From NCBI GenBank assembly GCA_008501785.1, contig QQUD01000488.1, positions 1 to 6,113 of the forward strand: 6,113 bases of DNA, in the 5' to 3' direction. Made by a program: the position numbers and the translations under genes. Below are positions 5,422 to 6,113 of this stretch, piece by piece; the stretch's first letter is position 1, and every line of letters starts with the position of its first letter. Origin of the DNA: Chloroflexota bacterium. GTDB taxonomy: Bacteria > Chloroflexota > Anaerolineae > Promineifilales > Promineifilaceae. Below the pieces are notes generated by a model that worked only from the letters and a program-made list of their open reading frames with translations, was not told the DNA's origin and searched no databases.

Positions 5422-6113
5422 ATGTTGAATCGTAGGTATTTTTGGTTGGTTTTAATTGTTTTGGCGCTGGTTGGGGTGGAAAACGGCCGTATTCTCGCCC
5501 AAACTCCAGAACCCACACCACCCTCTAATCCAATCCCCCAAGTTCACACCGTCCAGTCCGGTGAAAACCTGACCATCATTGCCCAAAATTATGGCGTGAC
5601 GGTTGCAGAACTGCTGACAATCAATGGGCTAACTGAAGAAGACATACTGTTTGCAGGTCAATCCTTGTTTATTCCTGGTGGTGAGGGTGAAGCAGTGGCA
5701 ACTGTGTACACCGTGCAGATTGGCGACAGTATCGATAGCATAGCAACTGCATTTAACGCCACACCAGCATCAATTTTAGAAGCAAATCGGGCGATAAATG
5801 CCCACTATGAATTCACTGTTGGGCAAACGGTTGCCGTTGTGAGTCGCACAGGGTCAGCATTGCCGCAAGCTGTGACCGGCCAACCGCATGTGGTGGCTCC
5901 CGGCGAGACGTTGAACATGATTGCGGCGCGGTACAATGTGAATCCGATGGCGTTAGCGGCTGAAAATGGACTACCTTATCCATCGATTGTACTGCTGGGA
6001 CAGCGGCTGCGCATACCGGCAGAAATCCCGTATCGATTTTTACCGGGGACGTGGGTGGATGTGCAAATACGGCCGTTACCCATCATCCAAGGCAACACCG
6101 TATCCATTTACGT
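5422..6113 (+). CDS. Secreted triple-LysM protein, probably a cell-wall peptidase; 3' end outside window
   Basis: The frame opens at the ATG at 5422, four bases after the M24 stop, and runs to the window edge without a stop (230 residues). Residues 1-26 are a signal peptide: MLNRRYFW, a hydrophobic core (LVLIVLALVGV), then probable cleavage after ILA before QTP. A short Pro/Thr linker (TPEPTPPSNPIP) follows. Three LysM domains, which bind N-acetylglucosamine in peptidoglycan, lie at about 42-85 (HTVQSGENLTIIAQNYGV ... GQSLFIP), 96-140 (YTVQIGDSIDSIATAF ... GQTVAVV) and 156-199 (HVVAPGETLNMIAARYNV ... GQRLRIP). The segment from about 210 (VDVQIRPLPIIQGNTVSI) resembles the strand-rich region preceding M23 (LytM) endopeptidase domains. 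A LysM-M23 wall hydrolase or its activator is my best guess, but the catalytic part is not in the window. There is no Shine-Dalgarno; translation is probably coupled to the upstream gene. Confidence 0.87.
   Translation, partial: MLNRRYFWLVLIVLALVGVENGRILAQTPEPTPPSNPIPQVHTVQSGENLTIIAQNYGVTVAELLTINGLTEEDILFAGQSLFIPGGEGEAVATVYTVQIGDSIDSIATAFNATPASILEANRAINAHYEFTVGQTVAVVSRTGSALPQAVTGQPHVVAPGETLNMIAARYNVNPMALAAENGLPYPSIVLLGQRLRIPAEIPYRFLPGTWVDVQIRPLPIIQGNTVSIY
5482..5491. repeat. Iterated palindrome, one mismatch (AACGGCCGTA)
   Basis: The 8-bp core ACGGCCGT is intact. It encodes N21-G22-R23 at the end of the LysM protein's signal peptide. Confidence 0.65.
6068..6077. repeat. Iterated palindrome, one mismatch (TACGGCCGTT)
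   Basis: The 8-bp core ACGGCCGT is intact. It is read as CGG-CCG-TTA (R-P-L) in the region after the third LysM domain. Confidence 0.65.

Noticed and set aside
3356..5481. A 2.1-kb stretch, including the whole M24 gene, free of the iterated palindrome, as a sign of gene transfer
   Set aside because: With about one core site per 0.8 kb, a gap of this size is not improbable, and codon use in the M24 gene looks like that of its neighbours.

Overview
The window looks like chromosomal DNA from a free-living bacterium, most likely a member of the Chloroflexota (Anaerolineae or a relative). This placement is an inference. It rests on moderate GC content, the look of the ParB and FtsB-like proteins, a CpaB/SAF pilus protein, a LysM protein with a Pro/Thr-rich stretch after its signal peptide, and sparse use of Shine-Dalgarno sites. 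No rRNA or other marker gene is present to confirm it. I see no phage genes, transposases, CRISPR arrays, tRNAs or rRNAs.

Left part, minus strand: positions 662 to 1 encode the N-terminal 220 residues of a CpaB/RcpC-type Flp (Tad) pilus assembly protein, cut by the window edge. Positions 663-971 are non-coding. They carry a candidate minus-strand promoter (833-861) with three copies of the 9-mer ATATGTAAA in and around it, two of which lie in a perfect 10-bp inverted repeat. Positions 1397-972 encode a small membrane-anchored FtsB/DivIC-like division protein.

Right part, plus strand: a divergent run of five closely packed genes starts at 1481. It contains a short PfkB-family sugar or nucleoside kinase, ParA, ParB (ATGA overlap with parA), an M24 metallopeptidase, and a triple-LysM secreted protein cut by the right edge. 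The kinase appears to be read from an extended -10 promoter so close to its ATG that the mRNA would be nearly leaderless. ParA and ParB form the chromosome segregation pair; ParB loads at parS sites and ParA-ATP moves the complex. The FtsB-like protein (septum) and the LysM protein (cell wall) suit a cell-cycle and envelope neighbourhood. The kinase and peptidase have no evident mechanistic link to it.

Two observations stand out. First, the perfect 10-bp palindrome AACGGCCGTT occurs five times in 6.1 kb and its core ACGGCCGT seven times, in four different genes (five exact) and five genes (core), in all three reading frames. This resembles the highly iterated palindromes (HIP1) of cyanobacteria and points to selection or a process acting on DNA rather than protein. 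Second, ParB contains an ungapped internal duplication (about residues 171-218 and 229-276, 18 of 48 identical by hand count) of the segment that normally occurs once after its helix-turn-helix.
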